Part shown: positions 51,470 through 60,154 of the stretch, in pieces | How positions within the stretch are numbered: the stretch's first letter is position 1 | Layout: each line of letters opens with the position of its first letter | Origin: Lewinellaceae bacterium | GTDB taxonomy: Bacteria > Bacteroidota > Bacteroidia > Chitinophagales > Saprospiraceae | Length of the DNA: 64,000 nucleotides | NCBI GenBank assembly: GCA_020636445.1 | Contig: JACJXV010000005.1 | Location: forward strand, 1 to 64,000 | Direction of reading: 5' to 3' | Notes under the pieces: model-generated | Databases searched by the model: none | What the model was told of the DNA's origin: nothing | Seen by the model: only the letters and a program-made list of their open reading frames with translations | Made by a program: the position numbers and the translations under genes

Positions 51470-53353
51470 TTAACCCGGCGTAACAGGAACAGAAATAGCA
51501 GGTTCTGCTGTCTCTTCCAACGGTTTACCCAGGTATACCAGCGTAAAATCTCCGGGAGGGAGGTGTAAATGCTCTATATGGGGGGGAATAATATGAATCT
51601 CCCCGCTGCTGTCTTTTACGAAGATCGGAATACTGCGGGTCATAAAGGTCATTCGGCTGATGACGGCCCAGAGCTCTTCCAGGCTATTCATTGGGGCTTC
51701 ATGGACAAAAGGATAATCCCGGGCTACCTCATTGAGATTAAGAAAATCGTCGGTATAGGAGAGCAAGTCCTGTTGGGGGCGCTGGTCCAGAGGGACCTTT
51801 AGTTCCTCCGCGGTAATCAGCCGAAAAACGCCGTTTTCCCCAAAGTCTTTCCGATACCGTTTTACCGCATAAAAATTGACGTCAGGGTTGCTGGTCATAG
51901 CGATTAAGAAGCCCATATCGACTAATTCAATCTGATCGGCCAAATTATCGGTGTAGACATTCGCGGTGAAGGCTTCCAACCCCAGGGCCGAGGCTTGCTT
52001 AACACTCCCCTCGTTCGAATCGACCATGACGACATGGCGGTTATTATCATGCAGGTATTTGGCGAGCACGCGGGCGGCCAGGCTGGCGCCAACGAACAAT
52101 ATTCCGGACGATGTGCGCTGCCGCACCCCTAGCAGGCGTGCAAAGAGGCGGGCCGTAGTTGCATTGAGCAACACGGTACCCAGTACGATCATGAATACTA
52201 AAGGCGTAAGGTATTCAGCTCCGGGTACGCCTTCCTGGGTAAGGTTGAGCCCGAAAAGAGAGGCGATACCTGCCGCTACAATTCCACGGGGGCCTACCCA
52301 GGAAATAAAGATTTTTTCCCGCAGCATAAGATCGGAACCCCGGGTACTGAGAAGTACCCCCAAGGGCCGTAATACCAGGGAAACAAAGGCAAATAAACCC
52401 AAGCTGCGCCAGTCACGCAGTAGTAATTCCATGTCGGCCAGTGAGATATTGGCGGCTAGTAATATAAAGAGGATGGATATGAGCAATACACTAATGGATT
52501 CCTTAAAGGAGAGAATGTCTTTGAGGCGGGGCACATCCCAATTGCCCAAAACCATACCCATGACAACCACCGTTAGTAATCCCGATTCGTGGGCCAGAAC
52601 GTCAGATAAAATAAAGATACCCAACACGAATGCGAGGGTGAAAACATTGAGCAAATAGGGGGGGACCAACTCTCGCTTGATCAATTGTGCTAAGGCGGCC
52701 GCACCCAATCCTCCCAGGGCGACCCCCATCAGGATGATTTGGAAAAAGGTGATCAGGGCATGGGAGGTAAAGGCCATTCCCCCGTCAGCGGAGCGAATAA
52801 ATTCGTAGACTAAAACGGCAACGAGGGCCCCAATCGGGTCAATCAAAATACCTTCCCATTTAAGTACCGTAGCAATGTTCCGGGTGAGGGGAACATTCTG
52901 CAGAATAGGGGCAATAACGGTTGGACCAGTTACAATAATCAAACCCGCAAACTGGAAGGACATCGGCCAGTTCAGTCCCATGATGTAATGGGCTCCAAGG
53001 CCACCGCCGAAAAAGGTTACTGCCGAGCCCAGGGTGACCAACTTGACAATGACAGGTGCTACACCAGCAACTTCGCGCCGCTTCAGCGTCAGGCCTCCTT
53101 CGAACAGAATAATACCAATAGCCAGCGACACAAAGTAAAACAGGTAGCGTCCTGGAAACAGGCCGGCGCCACTCTCAGCATTGTAAATAGGTTCCAGCAA
53201 TTTCGCTCCAGTGGGCGTCCAGAGCGTAGATAATGGCCCAACCAGGAGGCCTGTCAGAATCAGGGGTAGAATCGCCGGGACGCGAACGCGCCAGGCAATC
53301 CACTGGGCTAAAATCCCCAAAATGATAATCCCCGCTAATTCAACCATGGACAA
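51470..53353 (-). CDS. CPA1-type Na+/H+ antiporter with TrkA-N-like regulatory domain
   Basis: A 627-residue inner-membrane protein. Residues ~1-400 hold about 12 helices of the Na+/H+ exchanger fold (GIILFEGGLTLKRREV, LIIVTGPTVIAPIL, KWEGILIDPIGALVAVLVYEF, WVGPRGIVAAGIASLF), clearly CPA1-like with the GP and ND/NDP-type positions. Residues ~410-530 form a Rossmann-like RCK/TrkA-N domain (GILFVGASLAARVLAKYL, VVMVDSNEGSVKQASALGLEAF), suggesting nucleotide or redox control. A third small domain ends the protein. The gene probably forms a two-gene unit with the TetR gene at 50821. Start may be 53347 (second Met). Confidence 0.93.
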   Translation of the reverse strand: MSMVELAGIIILGILAQWIAWRVRVPAILPLILTGLLVGPLSTLWTPTGAKLLEPIYNAESGAGLFPGRYLFYFVSLAIGIILFEGGLTLKRREVAGVAPVIVKLVTLGSAVTFFGGGLGAHYIMGLNWPMSFQFAGLIIVTGPTVIAPILQNVPLTRNIATVLKWEGILIDPIGALVAVLVYEFIRSADGGMAFTSHALITFFQIILMGVALGGLGAAALAQLIKRELVPPYLLNVFTLAFVLGIFILSDVLAHESGLLTVVVMGMVLGNWDVPRLKDILSFKESISVLLISILFILLAANISLADMELLLRDWRSLGLFAFVSLVLRPLGVLLSTRGSDLMLREKIFISWVGPRGIVAAGIASLFGLNLTQEGVPGAEYLTPLVFMIVLGTVLLNATTARLFARLLGVRQRTSSGILFVGASLAARVLAKYLHDNNRHVVMVDSNEGSVKQASALGLEAFTANVYTDNLADQIELVDMGFLIAMTSNPDVNFYAVKRYRKDFGENGVFRLITAEELKVPLDQRPQQDLLSYTDDFLNLNEVARDYPFVHEAPMNSLEELWAVISRMTFMTRSIPIFVKDSSGEIHIIPPHIEHLHLPPGDFTLVYLGKPLEETAEPAISVPVTPG

Positions 53354-53512
53354 TGTACATTTGGAAAAAGTGTTGAAGACGAAAATAGCGTCTTCCTTTG
53401 TTAACTCTGCAAAGGGGCAGAAAGATTTCTATTGGGTGCTGTTCCCGAAAATATCTTCTGCAGTGTGAACCAGAAAAAAGGCCAATAGCCCCTTTACTAG
53501 CAGAACATTGCC

Positions 53513-53520
53513 TAAATTTG
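53513..53520 (+). promoter_or_regulatory. -7 box of prfC
   Basis: TAAATTTG matches TAnnTTTG completely. The -33 TTTG is not at the standard distance. A transcription start near 53527 would leave a leader of about 115 bases before the prfC ATG, in which no strong structure was found. Confidence 0.5.
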
Positions 53521-53640
53521 CGCCCTGAAATTCAGCGACCAGCTGAACCTAAAGCCTGCTATTCAAGGATTAGCAGGGATGGTTTTTCGGTCCGGCTGGG
53601 TAGCAGCGGTACTTTTCGCAAAAATTAACGGTTCAAGATA

Positions 53641-55221
53641 ATGAATCTGGTAAAAGAAATAAACAGAAGGAAGACCTTCGGGATTATTAGTCACCCGGAT
53701 GCCGGGAAAACGACCCTTACGGAGAAGCTTTTGCTCTTTGGTGGAGCTATCCAGGAGGCCGGGGCCGTTAAATCCAATAAAATCAGGCGTAGTGCTACGT
53801 CCGACTTTATGGAAATTGAACGCCAGCGGGGTATCTCGGTAGCTACTTCCGTTATGGCATTTGATTACCAGGGCCGGAAAATAAATATCCTCGATACCCC
53901 CGGTCACGAAGATTTTGCGGAAGATACTTACCGGACCTTAACCGCCGTGGATAGCGTCATCGTGGTCATCGACGTAGCCAAAGGGGTAGAAACCCAGACG
54001 GAGAAACTGGTGAATGTTTGCCGGATGCGCAAAACCCCCATTATTGTCTTCATCAACAAACTCGACCGCGAAGGTAAAGACGCGTTTGACTTGTTAGATG
54101 AAATTGAAAGTAAATTAGGAATAACGGTTACTCCGCTGAGCTGGCCGGTGGGCATGGGACAGCGCTTCAAAGGTGTTTACAGTATTTTTGAGCGAAACCT
54201 CAAGTTGTTCCGCCCGCACGGGAAGCAGGACGAAGAGGATGTTATCCAAATCAGCGACCTGGCCAGCCCTGAATTAGAAAAACACGTAGATCCTGCTCCT
54301 GCCGCTTTACTGCGTGAGGAAGTTCACCTCATTGAGGAGGTATATCCGCCATTTGACCGTGAAGCCTACCAGGCCGGAGATCTTTCGCCGGTTTTCTTTG
54401 GTAGTGCTATCAATAATTTTGGCGTTCGTGAGCTGCTGGATTGCTTTATTGATATTGCTCCCACGCCATTACCGCGGTTTGCAGAAGAGCGGGAGGTGAA
54501 GCCACTGGAGGATACCTTTTCAGGGTTTATCTTTAAGATTCATGCCAATATGGACCCCAATCACCGCGATCGCATCGCTTTCCTGCGGGTGTGTTCGGGG
54601 GTTTTCCAACGCAATACCAATTATCTGCACGTTCGCCAGAACCGCAAGATGAAATTTGCCAACCCCACCTCCTTTATGGCTGAGAAAAAAACGGTCATCG
54701 ATGAAGCCTACCCGGGCGACGTGGTGGGGCTTTATGATTCCGGTAATTTTAAAATTGGCGATACCCTGACCGAGGGTGAACCCTTGCATTTCAAGGGGAT
54801 TCCCAGCTTTTCCCCGGAACTGTTCCGCTACGTTAACAATATGGACCCCCTGAAAACCAAGCAACTCAATAAAGGCCTGGAGCAATTGATGGACGAAGGG
54901 GTTGCCCAGCTTTTTACCCGCGAATTCGACGGTCGCAAGTTGGTGGGGACCGTGGGTGCACTCCAGTTCGACGTTATCCAATATCGCCTGATGCACGAAT
55001 ATGGGGCTTCCGTAGCTTTCGAACCTGTCAATCTGCACAAAGCGTGCTGGGTTGTTGCCAAAAATGACGCAGCCCTCAAGGAGTTTAGTGCCCGTCGCCG
55101 CCAGGATATTGCCCGCGATAAGGATGATAACCTGGTCTTCCTGGCGCAGTCAGCCTGGACACTGAAGATGGCCCAGGATAATCACCCGGATGTGGAATTT
55201 CACTTTACCAGTGAGTATTGA
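53641..55221 (+). CDS. prfC: Peptide chain release factor 3
   Basis: Translational GTPase that recycles RF1/RF2 from the ribosome after termination. The 526-residue length is normal. GTPase motifs: G1 SHPDAGKTTL, G2 region RGISVATSV, G3 DTPGHEDF, G4 INKLDRE. The RF3-specific segments VGMGQRFKGVYS and AINNFGVRELLD confirm RF3 and not EF-G (short, no domain IV; the C-terminal part begins FSGFIFKIHANMDPNHRDR). It stands alone with its own promoter and shares no operon with the divergent antiporter gene. Confidence 0.97.
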   Translation: MNLVKEINRRKTFGIISHPDAGKTTLTEKLLLFGGAIQEAGAVKSNKIRRSATSDFMEIERQRGISVATSVMAFDYQGRKINILDTPGHEDFAEDTYRTLTAVDSVIVVIDVAKGVETQTEKLVNVCRMRKTPIIVFINKLDREGKDAFDLLDEIESKLGITVTPLSWPVGMGQRFKGVYSIFERNLKLFRPHGKQDEEDVIQISDLASPELEKHVDPAPAALLREEVHLIEEVYPPFDREAYQAGDLSPVFFGSAINNFGVRELLDCFIDIAPTPLPRFAEEREVKPLEDTFSGFIFKIHANMDPNHRDRIAFLRVCSGVFQRNTNYLHVRQNRKMKFANPTSFMAEKKTVIDEAYPGDVVGLYDSGNFKIGDTLTEGEPLHFKGIPSFSPELFRYVNNMDPLKTKQLNKGLEQLMDEGVAQLFTREFDGRKLVGTVGALQFDVIQYRLMHEYGASVAFEPVNLHKACWVVAKNDAALKEFSARRRQDIARDKDDNLVFLAQSAWTLKMAQDNHPDVEFHFTSEY

Positions 55222-55294
55222 AGACCAGTTGGCAGTCGGCAGTCGGCCAGCCTGTCTACGCCAGGCCAGGGCAGGTAAAAAATGCCTAGCCCAC

Positions 55295-55312
55295 TTTTTT
55301 AGTGAGCAGTGA
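55295..55312. repeat. Intergenic 18-mer, copy 1
   Basis: TTTTTTAGTGAGCAGTGA is found here and, identical, at 59990-60007; a shorter form TTTTTTAGTGA occurs near 63749. A GGTAAAA-N-ATGC block lies about 15-20 bases upstream in both full copies, so the shared unit is longer than the 18-mer. Confidence 0.6.
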
Positions 55313-55388
55313 GCAGGCATGACCTCCCTCATCGTGTATTAATAATGTCTTTCCGAGGTCATTGGGGAAGTGTGAGTGATGATTGCCC

Positions 55389-56657
55389 TCAATCCACGCC
55401 TCTAATCCGTTTAGTCGCGCTAAAAATTCGCCCGAAATATGCCTGATGTTTGCCACTGGAGAGCTCGGCATTGAAGGCATCGGCTATTTTTTTTACCCGG
55501 ACAACTTTTTCCGGGGTCATTTCTTCATAGGAGTAGCTGCTGAACGTCAGTATTTGCTCATCTTCCTTAAAGCGAATATCAAATTTCACTTCCCCGGAAC
55601 CGAGGAGCAGACAATGGCCTGTGTATTCATGTGTTTTTTCCTCTAGTATATTGGCTTTTGACCAGCCCATTTGCCCAAACACGAAATCCAGAAAAACAGG
55701 CAGCATCTCCGGCTTCACAGGGTAAAGGGTATAGTAATGATCATTGGGGGTGTACTTGCCCTTCCAATAGGGTAACTGGTCGAGTTCTCGCAGGTGCAGT
55801 TGGTCGCCTTCCGGTGATTTATTCCATGCAAAATAAGTGGAAAACCACGTACGATTAACATCCTGAGCGGTATTAGTCATGCGCGTATCTGTGTCGTCAT
55901 ATTTGACCGCATAGCCGCTGTCTTTTTCAAAATTGTAGACGACAAGGGCATGTTCCGAATCGGGTAAATTTTCGTCAGGGGTGTTCCAGCTTTGAAATTC
56001 AGCGTGGAAAACGATGCTCTTCTGGTCAGGGGAAAAAGCTAAAGCTCCGTGTGGCGATGGGAATGAATAATTTTCAACGTCGTTGTTATTCTTATTCATT
56101 TCCCAGATTTTTCGGGTCTGCACGTCAAGTATGGCATGCTCGCTGACCATCAGGAAGCGCCCCCCTTCGAGACGGTCCAGGGTATCCAAATGGGCAGTCT
56201 CATTTTTCATGAAAACCTCTGAATACGGGCCGGGTTGACCCTCCTCACTGTCTAAAAATTGGAGTGAAGCGAAGTCATAACCTTGTTTAAGGATTGGTTT
56301 GACGATGGGCTCTCCCTTTTGCAGGTATACCAGAAACAGGCTTTGGCTACCCGCTATGAGCGTTGGGTCAGGTGCACCGGGCAAAGCATAAACGGCCCAC
56401 ATAAACGGCAAGCCCGTATTGTTCTGCAGTGCATCAGGAAAAACGACGGGTTGGCCTTTGTACAAAATAGCATAGGCCACATTCGTATAATTGACCCGGC
56501 CGTAGTTCATGTTGAACGTCTTGCCGGTAGTAGCGGTCACCCGTACAGTGAATGGACCGTATGGAATGTCTGTGGATGTGCTTTTCGATGATCCGGGGTT
56601 GAAATAAAAATAAACTGCGATCAAGATGATGGCGGTAAGCAGCAGTATGATTTTCAT
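55389..56657 (-). CDS. Membrane-anchored protein of unknown function, WD40-like features
   Basis: A 422-residue protein with a single N-terminal transmembrane segment (IILLLTAIILIAVYFYF), probably anchored in the inner membrane with the rest in the periplasm. The body has propeller-like strands (GGRFLMVSEHAILDVQTRKIW and ALAFSPDQKSIVFHAEF), followed by an alpha/beta C-terminal part (PVKPEMLPVFLDFVFGQMGW, then VKFDIRFKEDEQILTFSSYSYEEMTPEK). I do not recognise a family beyond the WD40-like strands. It is isolated: release factor 3 converges on it and 388 non-coding bases lie upstream. Confidence 0.75.
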   Translation of the reverse strand: MKIILLLTAIILIAVYFYFNPGSSKSTSTDIPYGPFTVRVTATTGKTFNMNYGRVNYTNVAYAILYKGQPVVFPDALQNNTGLPFMWAVYALPGAPDPTLIAGSQSLFLVYLQKGEPIVKPILKQGYDFASLQFLDSEEGQPGPYSEVFMKNETAHLDTLDRLEGGRFLMVSEHAILDVQTRKIWEMNKNNNDVENYSFPSPHGALAFSPDQKSIVFHAEFQSWNTPDENLPDSEHALVVYNFEKDSGYAVKYDDTDTRMTNTAQDVNRTWFSTYFAWNKSPEGDQLHLRELDQLPYWKGKYTPNDHYYTLYPVKPEMLPVFLDFVFGQMGWSKANILEEKTHEYTGHCLLLGSGEVKFDIRFKEDEQILTFSSYSYEEMTPEKVVRVKKIADAFNAELSSGKHQAYFGRIFSATKRIRGVD

Positions 56658-57045
56658 TTTCCTTAGTATTAGGATTATTAAGATAAGGAGAATGCAGCTG
56701 ACTTACGAAAAAATGATTTTCCCCCTCCCACTACTTTTGGATGGGTGTAAATCCGGGGATTAAACCACTATGGCAGGTTTCTTTCCTCTCATAAGCCATC
56801 ACTCTATCGGTGAAAATCGGTGAACATCGGTGGTGAAGAAACACCCACAGATGTTCACTGATTACCACGGATAAGGGTGAGTAGTCATCGGTGTGAATCG
56901 GTAGTAAAAAACGAGTATTGATTTTGCCTGGTCAGCACCCAGGTCCTTGCTAGTAAATTATTAGCAAAGAACTTTTTTGAACTAACCTCACGTCAGAGAA
57001 AAGCAAAGCGCTGCATGATCATTCCCAACCAGGTTGTGCTCAATA
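56658..57045. other. Intergenic region with ATCGGTG-type repeats
   Basis: No gene seen. Positions ~56809-56845 and ~56886-56905 contain several copies of ATCGGTG (for example CTATCGGTGAAAATCGGTGAACATCGGTGG read in short units), and the intervening segment holds the inverted form (CAGATGTTCACTGATTACCACGG). These match the repeat family at 63385-63516. Confidence 0.6.
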
Positions 57046-57336
57046 CTAACTACCTGCAAAAGGCGTCCCGAAAATACCCACTGCCAACTCGGCCCAAATA
57101 AGGAAGAGTGCTGCCAGGGTGGCAACGCAGAGAATAACACGTAACCTGACCGTCTTTACCTTCCTCAGTATCATCTCGCATAGCAACGCAGTAAAAGACA
57201 GGAGGCTGCCCATTATTAGAAAATCAAGAGGCGACCAATCTACTTCAGAGGTGAACTGCATTGCGACGAGCGGGATGAGCAGTATGAACACTACCGCCAG
57301 TAGCATGATCATTAGTCTTTTGTTTTGCGTCTGCAT
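57046..57336 (-). CDS. Small three-helix membrane protein, conserved in Bacteroidota
   Basis: From the ATG at 57336 (MQTQNKRLMIMLLAVV) the product has 96 residues; the longer frame to 57429 adds a basic, unrelated extension. Three hydrophobic segments (~10-27, ~38-56, ~68-89) are linked by SEVDWSPLDF and LRKVKTVRLR. The C-terminus AELAVGIFGTPFAGS resembles a small family of Bacteroidota membrane proteins that I know only as hypothetical. Function unknown. Single gene. Confidence 0.78.
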   Translation of the reverse strand: MQTQNKRLMIMLLAVVFILLIPLVAMQFTSEVDWSPLDFLIMGSLLSFTALLCEMILRKVKTVRLRVILCVATLAALFLIWAELAVGIFGTPFAGS

Positions 57337-57505
57337 AATTGCTGTGAATTTGATAAATAAAAGTACTTTGAAATACAAAGTTAAATGAAAAATTTCCTTT
57401 CCCAACTTTTTCGCTGTTTTTTTACCCATACAGATTAGGCTTTACTTGCAGGTAGAAAAGCCCGGCAGGTAATATCTTCGGCTTATTCCTTGTTGCCAAC
57501 GCCTT

Positions 57506-57686
57506 TCAGAATGCAACGGTGAGGGTTACTTGATTGGTCAGGCTTAGGCCGTCACTTGTTGTGGCCTCTACGATAAAGGTGTTTGTGCCGTTGGCAAACA
57601 TAGCTTGAACCAGGAAAGATTGACAAAAAATTTATTCCTCCGAATGCTCGGGAACCATTAAGGGTTAACTCCTGGGTACTTGGTAG
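57506..57686 (-). pseudogene. Remnant of a secreted Ig-like/cadherin-type domain protein
   Basis: On the minus strand the sequence reads STQELTLNGSRAFGG, then INFLSIFPGSSYV; after a one-base shift near 57595 it continues FANGTNTFIVEA and TTSDGLSLTNQVTLTVAF and reaches a TGA at 57506-57508. The joined segment looks like one beta-sandwich repeat end of a surface protein, but no start, signal or longer frame exists. I therefore call it a decayed gene fragment cut off next to the palindrome at 57687. Confidence 0.55.
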
Positions 57687-57712
57687 TTATAGCGCAAGCG
57701 CTTACGCTATAA
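57687..57712. repeat. 26-bp near-perfect palindrome at the TlpA gene end
   Basis: TTATAGCG-N-AAGCGCTT-N-CGCTATAA, one mismatched pair. It includes the stop codon of the minus-strand gene at 57707 and touches the pseudogene fragment. It may work as a terminator hairpin or mark an old junction. Confidence 0.6.
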
Positions 57713-58981
57713 GCCCTTCAAAATAGTAATCATCGCCTCTATTTCATTGATCAGTTCGGCGTCCGTATCAAAGCCTTTGGATCTAAACCGAAGATTACCA
57801 TTTGTGTCAATAAAATACTTGGCGGGGATTCCATTGGGCTGGTAGGATGACGTGATGAGGTATTTATCAGAAGTCTTATCAAGGGGTTCATCCATGAGCA
57901 CAAGGAAGGGATATTTGTTTTTGGCTATGAATTTCTGCACTCTCTCCAGCGCATTATTACCTTTTTCATCTACGGCAATAAACAGGAAAACAACTTCGGG
58001 ATATTTTTCCGTGAGTTGCTGCATGGCCGGAAACGACGCAATACAAGGGGCACACCAGGTTGCCCACAAATCCAGGATGACGATTTTTCCGCGATAGTCA
58101 GCCAAACGAACCAGGTTGCCCTGGATATCTTTTAAGGCAAAAGGAGGGGCAACTTCATTACCCATATTTTTTCGAAGCTCGGCTATTATTCCTGCCTGGA
58201 CGCCTGTTTGCAGACTGTCCAGATAACCCGAAAAGTTGGCATTGGATCCTCTTTCGGCAACAAAAAATGCCTCCAGCTGAGCAATCATACCCTGGTTTAA
58301 TTTACCCATTTGGGCGAGGGTTAGCAAGAGCTTTTTTGCCTTTTCGGCGTCACCGGTTAATTCCAGCAGTTTGGCATATCGTTCAACAGCGCTAGGAAGT
58401 CCCTCCTCAGGTTTGCCATCAAACGCTATTTCCTGGTATTGGATAGCTTCTGGATACTTTCCTACCGCAAATAATGCTTTGGCGTAGGTATCGTAATAAG
58501 GATACTTGGCAAAATCCATAAACCTTTCCCAGTCTTCCCTGGCAAAATCTTCGGGCCGGGCACTGGGATCCTCCTTCATGGTATAATATATTTCAAGAGT
58601 TTCCCGGGCAAGCTTACAGGCATAATCAGCATCTACCTCACTGTCCAGGAGCTTATTGGCAGCCATGCAAAGCATGGAGGTTTGGTTAAATTTATTTTGG
58701 ATCAGCTTTATGTACTGTTCGAATGCAGGAAAATTCTTTTCCATGGCAAAAGCAACCGCAATGCTACCATTGAGTAAATCTATGGTTTCCGCATCTTTTA
58801 GGCTATCGAGGTGGTATTCCGCCATAATTTGCTCCTTGATGCGGATGCAGTTAAGCGGATCCGTTTCTTTGCTCATTTTGCGGATGTCGGCTTGAATGCT
58901 CGTTACCTCCTGCGCAGAAAGGAATGCACAAGAAAGCAGACAAAACGCCGTGGTTGCTATTGTAAACCAGCTAGTCTTCAT
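57707..58981 (-). CDS. Secreted TlpA-like thioredoxin-fold protein
   Basis: A 424-residue exported protein from the ATG at 58981 (MKTSWFTIATTAFCLLSCAFLSAQ); the frame is open to 59128, but the added residues do not look like a signal. Residues ~25-285 are helical, TPR-like (YAKALFAVGKYPEAIQYQEIAF). The C-terminal ~140 residues are a TlpA/ResA-type thioredoxin domain with VAPPFALKDIQGNLVRLADYRGK and the redox motif WATWCAPCIASFP (C-x2-C). It probably reduces disulfides of periplasmic proteins. The TonB-C-like gene lies upstream on the same strand, 147 bases away, so co-expression is possible. Confidence 0.9.
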   Translation of the reverse strand: MKTSWFTIATTAFCLLSCAFLSAQEVTSIQADIRKMSKETDPLNCIRIKEQIMAEYHLDSLKDAETIDLLNGSIAVAFAMEKNFPAFEQYIKLIQNKFNQTSMLCMAANKLLDSEVDADYACKLARETLEIYYTMKEDPSARPEDFAREDWERFMDFAKYPYYDTYAKALFAVGKYPEAIQYQEIAFDGKPEEGLPSAVERYAKLLELTGDAEKAKKLLLTLAQMGKLNQGMIAQLEAFFVAERGSNANFSGYLDSLQTGVQAGIIAELRKNMGNEVAPPFALKDIQGNLVRLADYRGKIVILDLWATWCAPCIASFPAMQQLTEKYPEVVFLFIAVDEKGNNALERVQKFIAKNKYPFLVLMDEPLDKTSDKYLITSSYQPNGIPAKYFIDTNGNLRFRSKGFDTDAELINEIEAMITILKGL

Positions 58982-59128
58982 TGAGGAAGGTAATTTTGAT
59001 TTGAAAGCGATACACCACCGCGTTGTTTGGCTGTGGCAGGAAAGAATGGGCATCGATGTTGTCTTGTATTCAAAGCTGCCACGATTTTCCTCATTTTGCA
59101 AACAGCAAAGAGAGGAGACCATATTCAA

Positions 59129-59890
59129 CTACCTGGTTCCTTCCTGCCGGATATTTAACAGGTTAACCAGGCAGTTTTCCATATTGCCTACGGTTAAGAC
59201 AAATTCCTGGGACACTTTCGTGCCGTTGGCGTAGGTTGCGGGTTCCCAGCGGGGCATTTGGCGAATGGCTTCCAGTAATAAGGCATCGGTTGCCTCATCC
59301 TTGGAAGATTCAAATAGCTGTACATTCTTTATTTCCCCATCTTCCCCGATGGTAAACGTAATGGCTGCTAAATCAAACCCTTGGAAACGACCAGCAGGAA
59401 TGTTTCGGATGGCATTATCCCACAGGTATTGGTTTAGTTGTTGCTGTCCGGCGGCATATTTTGCCTCGCTCTCCGGGTCGACGATAAAGGTGAAATAAGT
59501 TTCTTTGCTTTCCTTGTTTTTAAGCGTGTTCTCGGGGATAAAAAGCACCTTGACCGCAATGGGCGTTCCCGCCTCGGCTTTAAGCAGGAGGTGTTTTTGC
59601 TCAGCGCTGAGGGTGTCATTTTTACTGGTTGCGGTCCACGTCTTTCCGGCAAAACTGACCGAGAGCTCAACGGAAAGATAGGTGCTGACCCAGGAGGGCT
59701 GATAATGCCGGTTAAGGTCGAGCAGGGTCTGGGCAGTAGCTAGTTTTTCCTCGCTAACCCCAATCGCCGGATAGATTCTATTCACTTCATAGCTTAGGCT
59801 ATTCGGTGTACTTGTTTGGGACGAACCCTGATGCGGAAGGGCAAGCGCAAGGAAGAGTAATGCGCTGAGAGTAAATTGGATCTTTTTCAT
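59129..59890 (-). CDS. Exported protein with TonB C-terminal-like domain
   Basis: A 253-residue protein with signal peptide (FTLSALLFLALALPHQGSS). Residues ~165-245 match the TonB C-terminal fold: FDLAAITFTIGEDGEIKNVQLFESS, then ATDALLLEAIRQMPRWEPATYANGTKV, with the WxPA motif. The typical TonB proline-rich linker and membrane anchor are absent, as in many stand-alone TonB-C proteins of Bacteroidota. The N-terminal half is unassigned. Function unknown; possibly a periplasmic partner of envelope proteins. It may form a unit with the TlpA-like gene downstream. Confidence 0.83.
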   Translation of the reverse strand: MKKIQFTLSALLFLALALPHQGSSQTSTPNSLSYEVNRIYPAIGVSEEKLATAQTLLDLNRHYQPSWVSTYLSVELSVSFAGKTWTATSKNDTLSAEQKHLLLKAEAGTPIAVKVLFIPENTLKNKESKETYFTFIVDPESEAKYAAGQQQLNQYLWDNAIRNIPAGRFQGFDLAAITFTIGEDGEIKNVQLFESSKDEATDALLLEAIRQMPRWEPATYANGTKVSQEFVLTVGNMENCLVNLLNIRQEGTR

Positions 59891-59929
59891 AGGACTAAAG
59901 ATAGGTATTCCTACCTTATTTATTGGCGG

Positions 59930-59946
59930 CCCCGACTGCGTCGGGG
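59930..59946. repeat. Short GC-rich hairpin
   Basis: CCCCGAC-TGC-GTCGGGG, perfect 7-bp stem with 3-base loop, in the gap upstream of the TonB-C-like gene. No T-run follows, so not an intrinsic terminator by itself; it lies 40 bases before the gene start. Confidence 0.5.
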
Positions 59947-59989
59947 TAAACCCTCCATAGGCGGGTAAAAGATGCTTAACGCTCCGCGT

Positions 59990-60007
59990 TTTTTTAGTGA
60001 GCAGTGA
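59990..60007. repeat. Intergenic 18-mer, copy 2
   Basis: Identical to the 18-mer at 55295-55312, again near a GGTAAAA-N-ATGC block (59964-59974), and directly next to the heptamer array at 60026. Confidence 0.6.
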
Positions 60008-60025
60008 AGAGTCGCGTTCAGCGAA

Positions 60026-60123
60026 TAACCAGAAACCAGAAACCAGCTACCAGATACCAGAAACCAGAAACCAGAAACCAGAAACCAGTCACCAGCTACC
60101 AGTCACCAGCTACCAGTCACCAG
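60026..60123. repeat. Heptanucleotide tandem array NNACCAG x14
   Basis: Fourteen consecutive 7-base units without interruption. The last five bases are always ACCAG; the first two vary among AA, TA, CT, AT and TC. AA units dominate the left part, while TC and CT alternate on the right. The array lies 31 bases beyond the stop of the minus-strand gene at 60155. It is not in a believable gene. Confidence 0.9.
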
Positions 60124-60154
60124 ATTTCGCTATCGGTCTTCTGGCCGATGATCA

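Noticed and set aside
51966..52658. 230-codon plus-strand frame inside the CPA1 antiporter gene.
   Set aside because: Antisense shadow, rich in Ser, Arg and Thr as expected from the opposite strand of membrane helices.
58982..59128. Upstream extension of the TlpA-like gene.
   Set aside because: Forty-nine polar residues before a perfect signal peptide; the ATG at 58981 is the natural start.
60026..60123. CRISPR array.
   Set aside because: The unit is only 7 bases with no spacers and no cas genes nearby.
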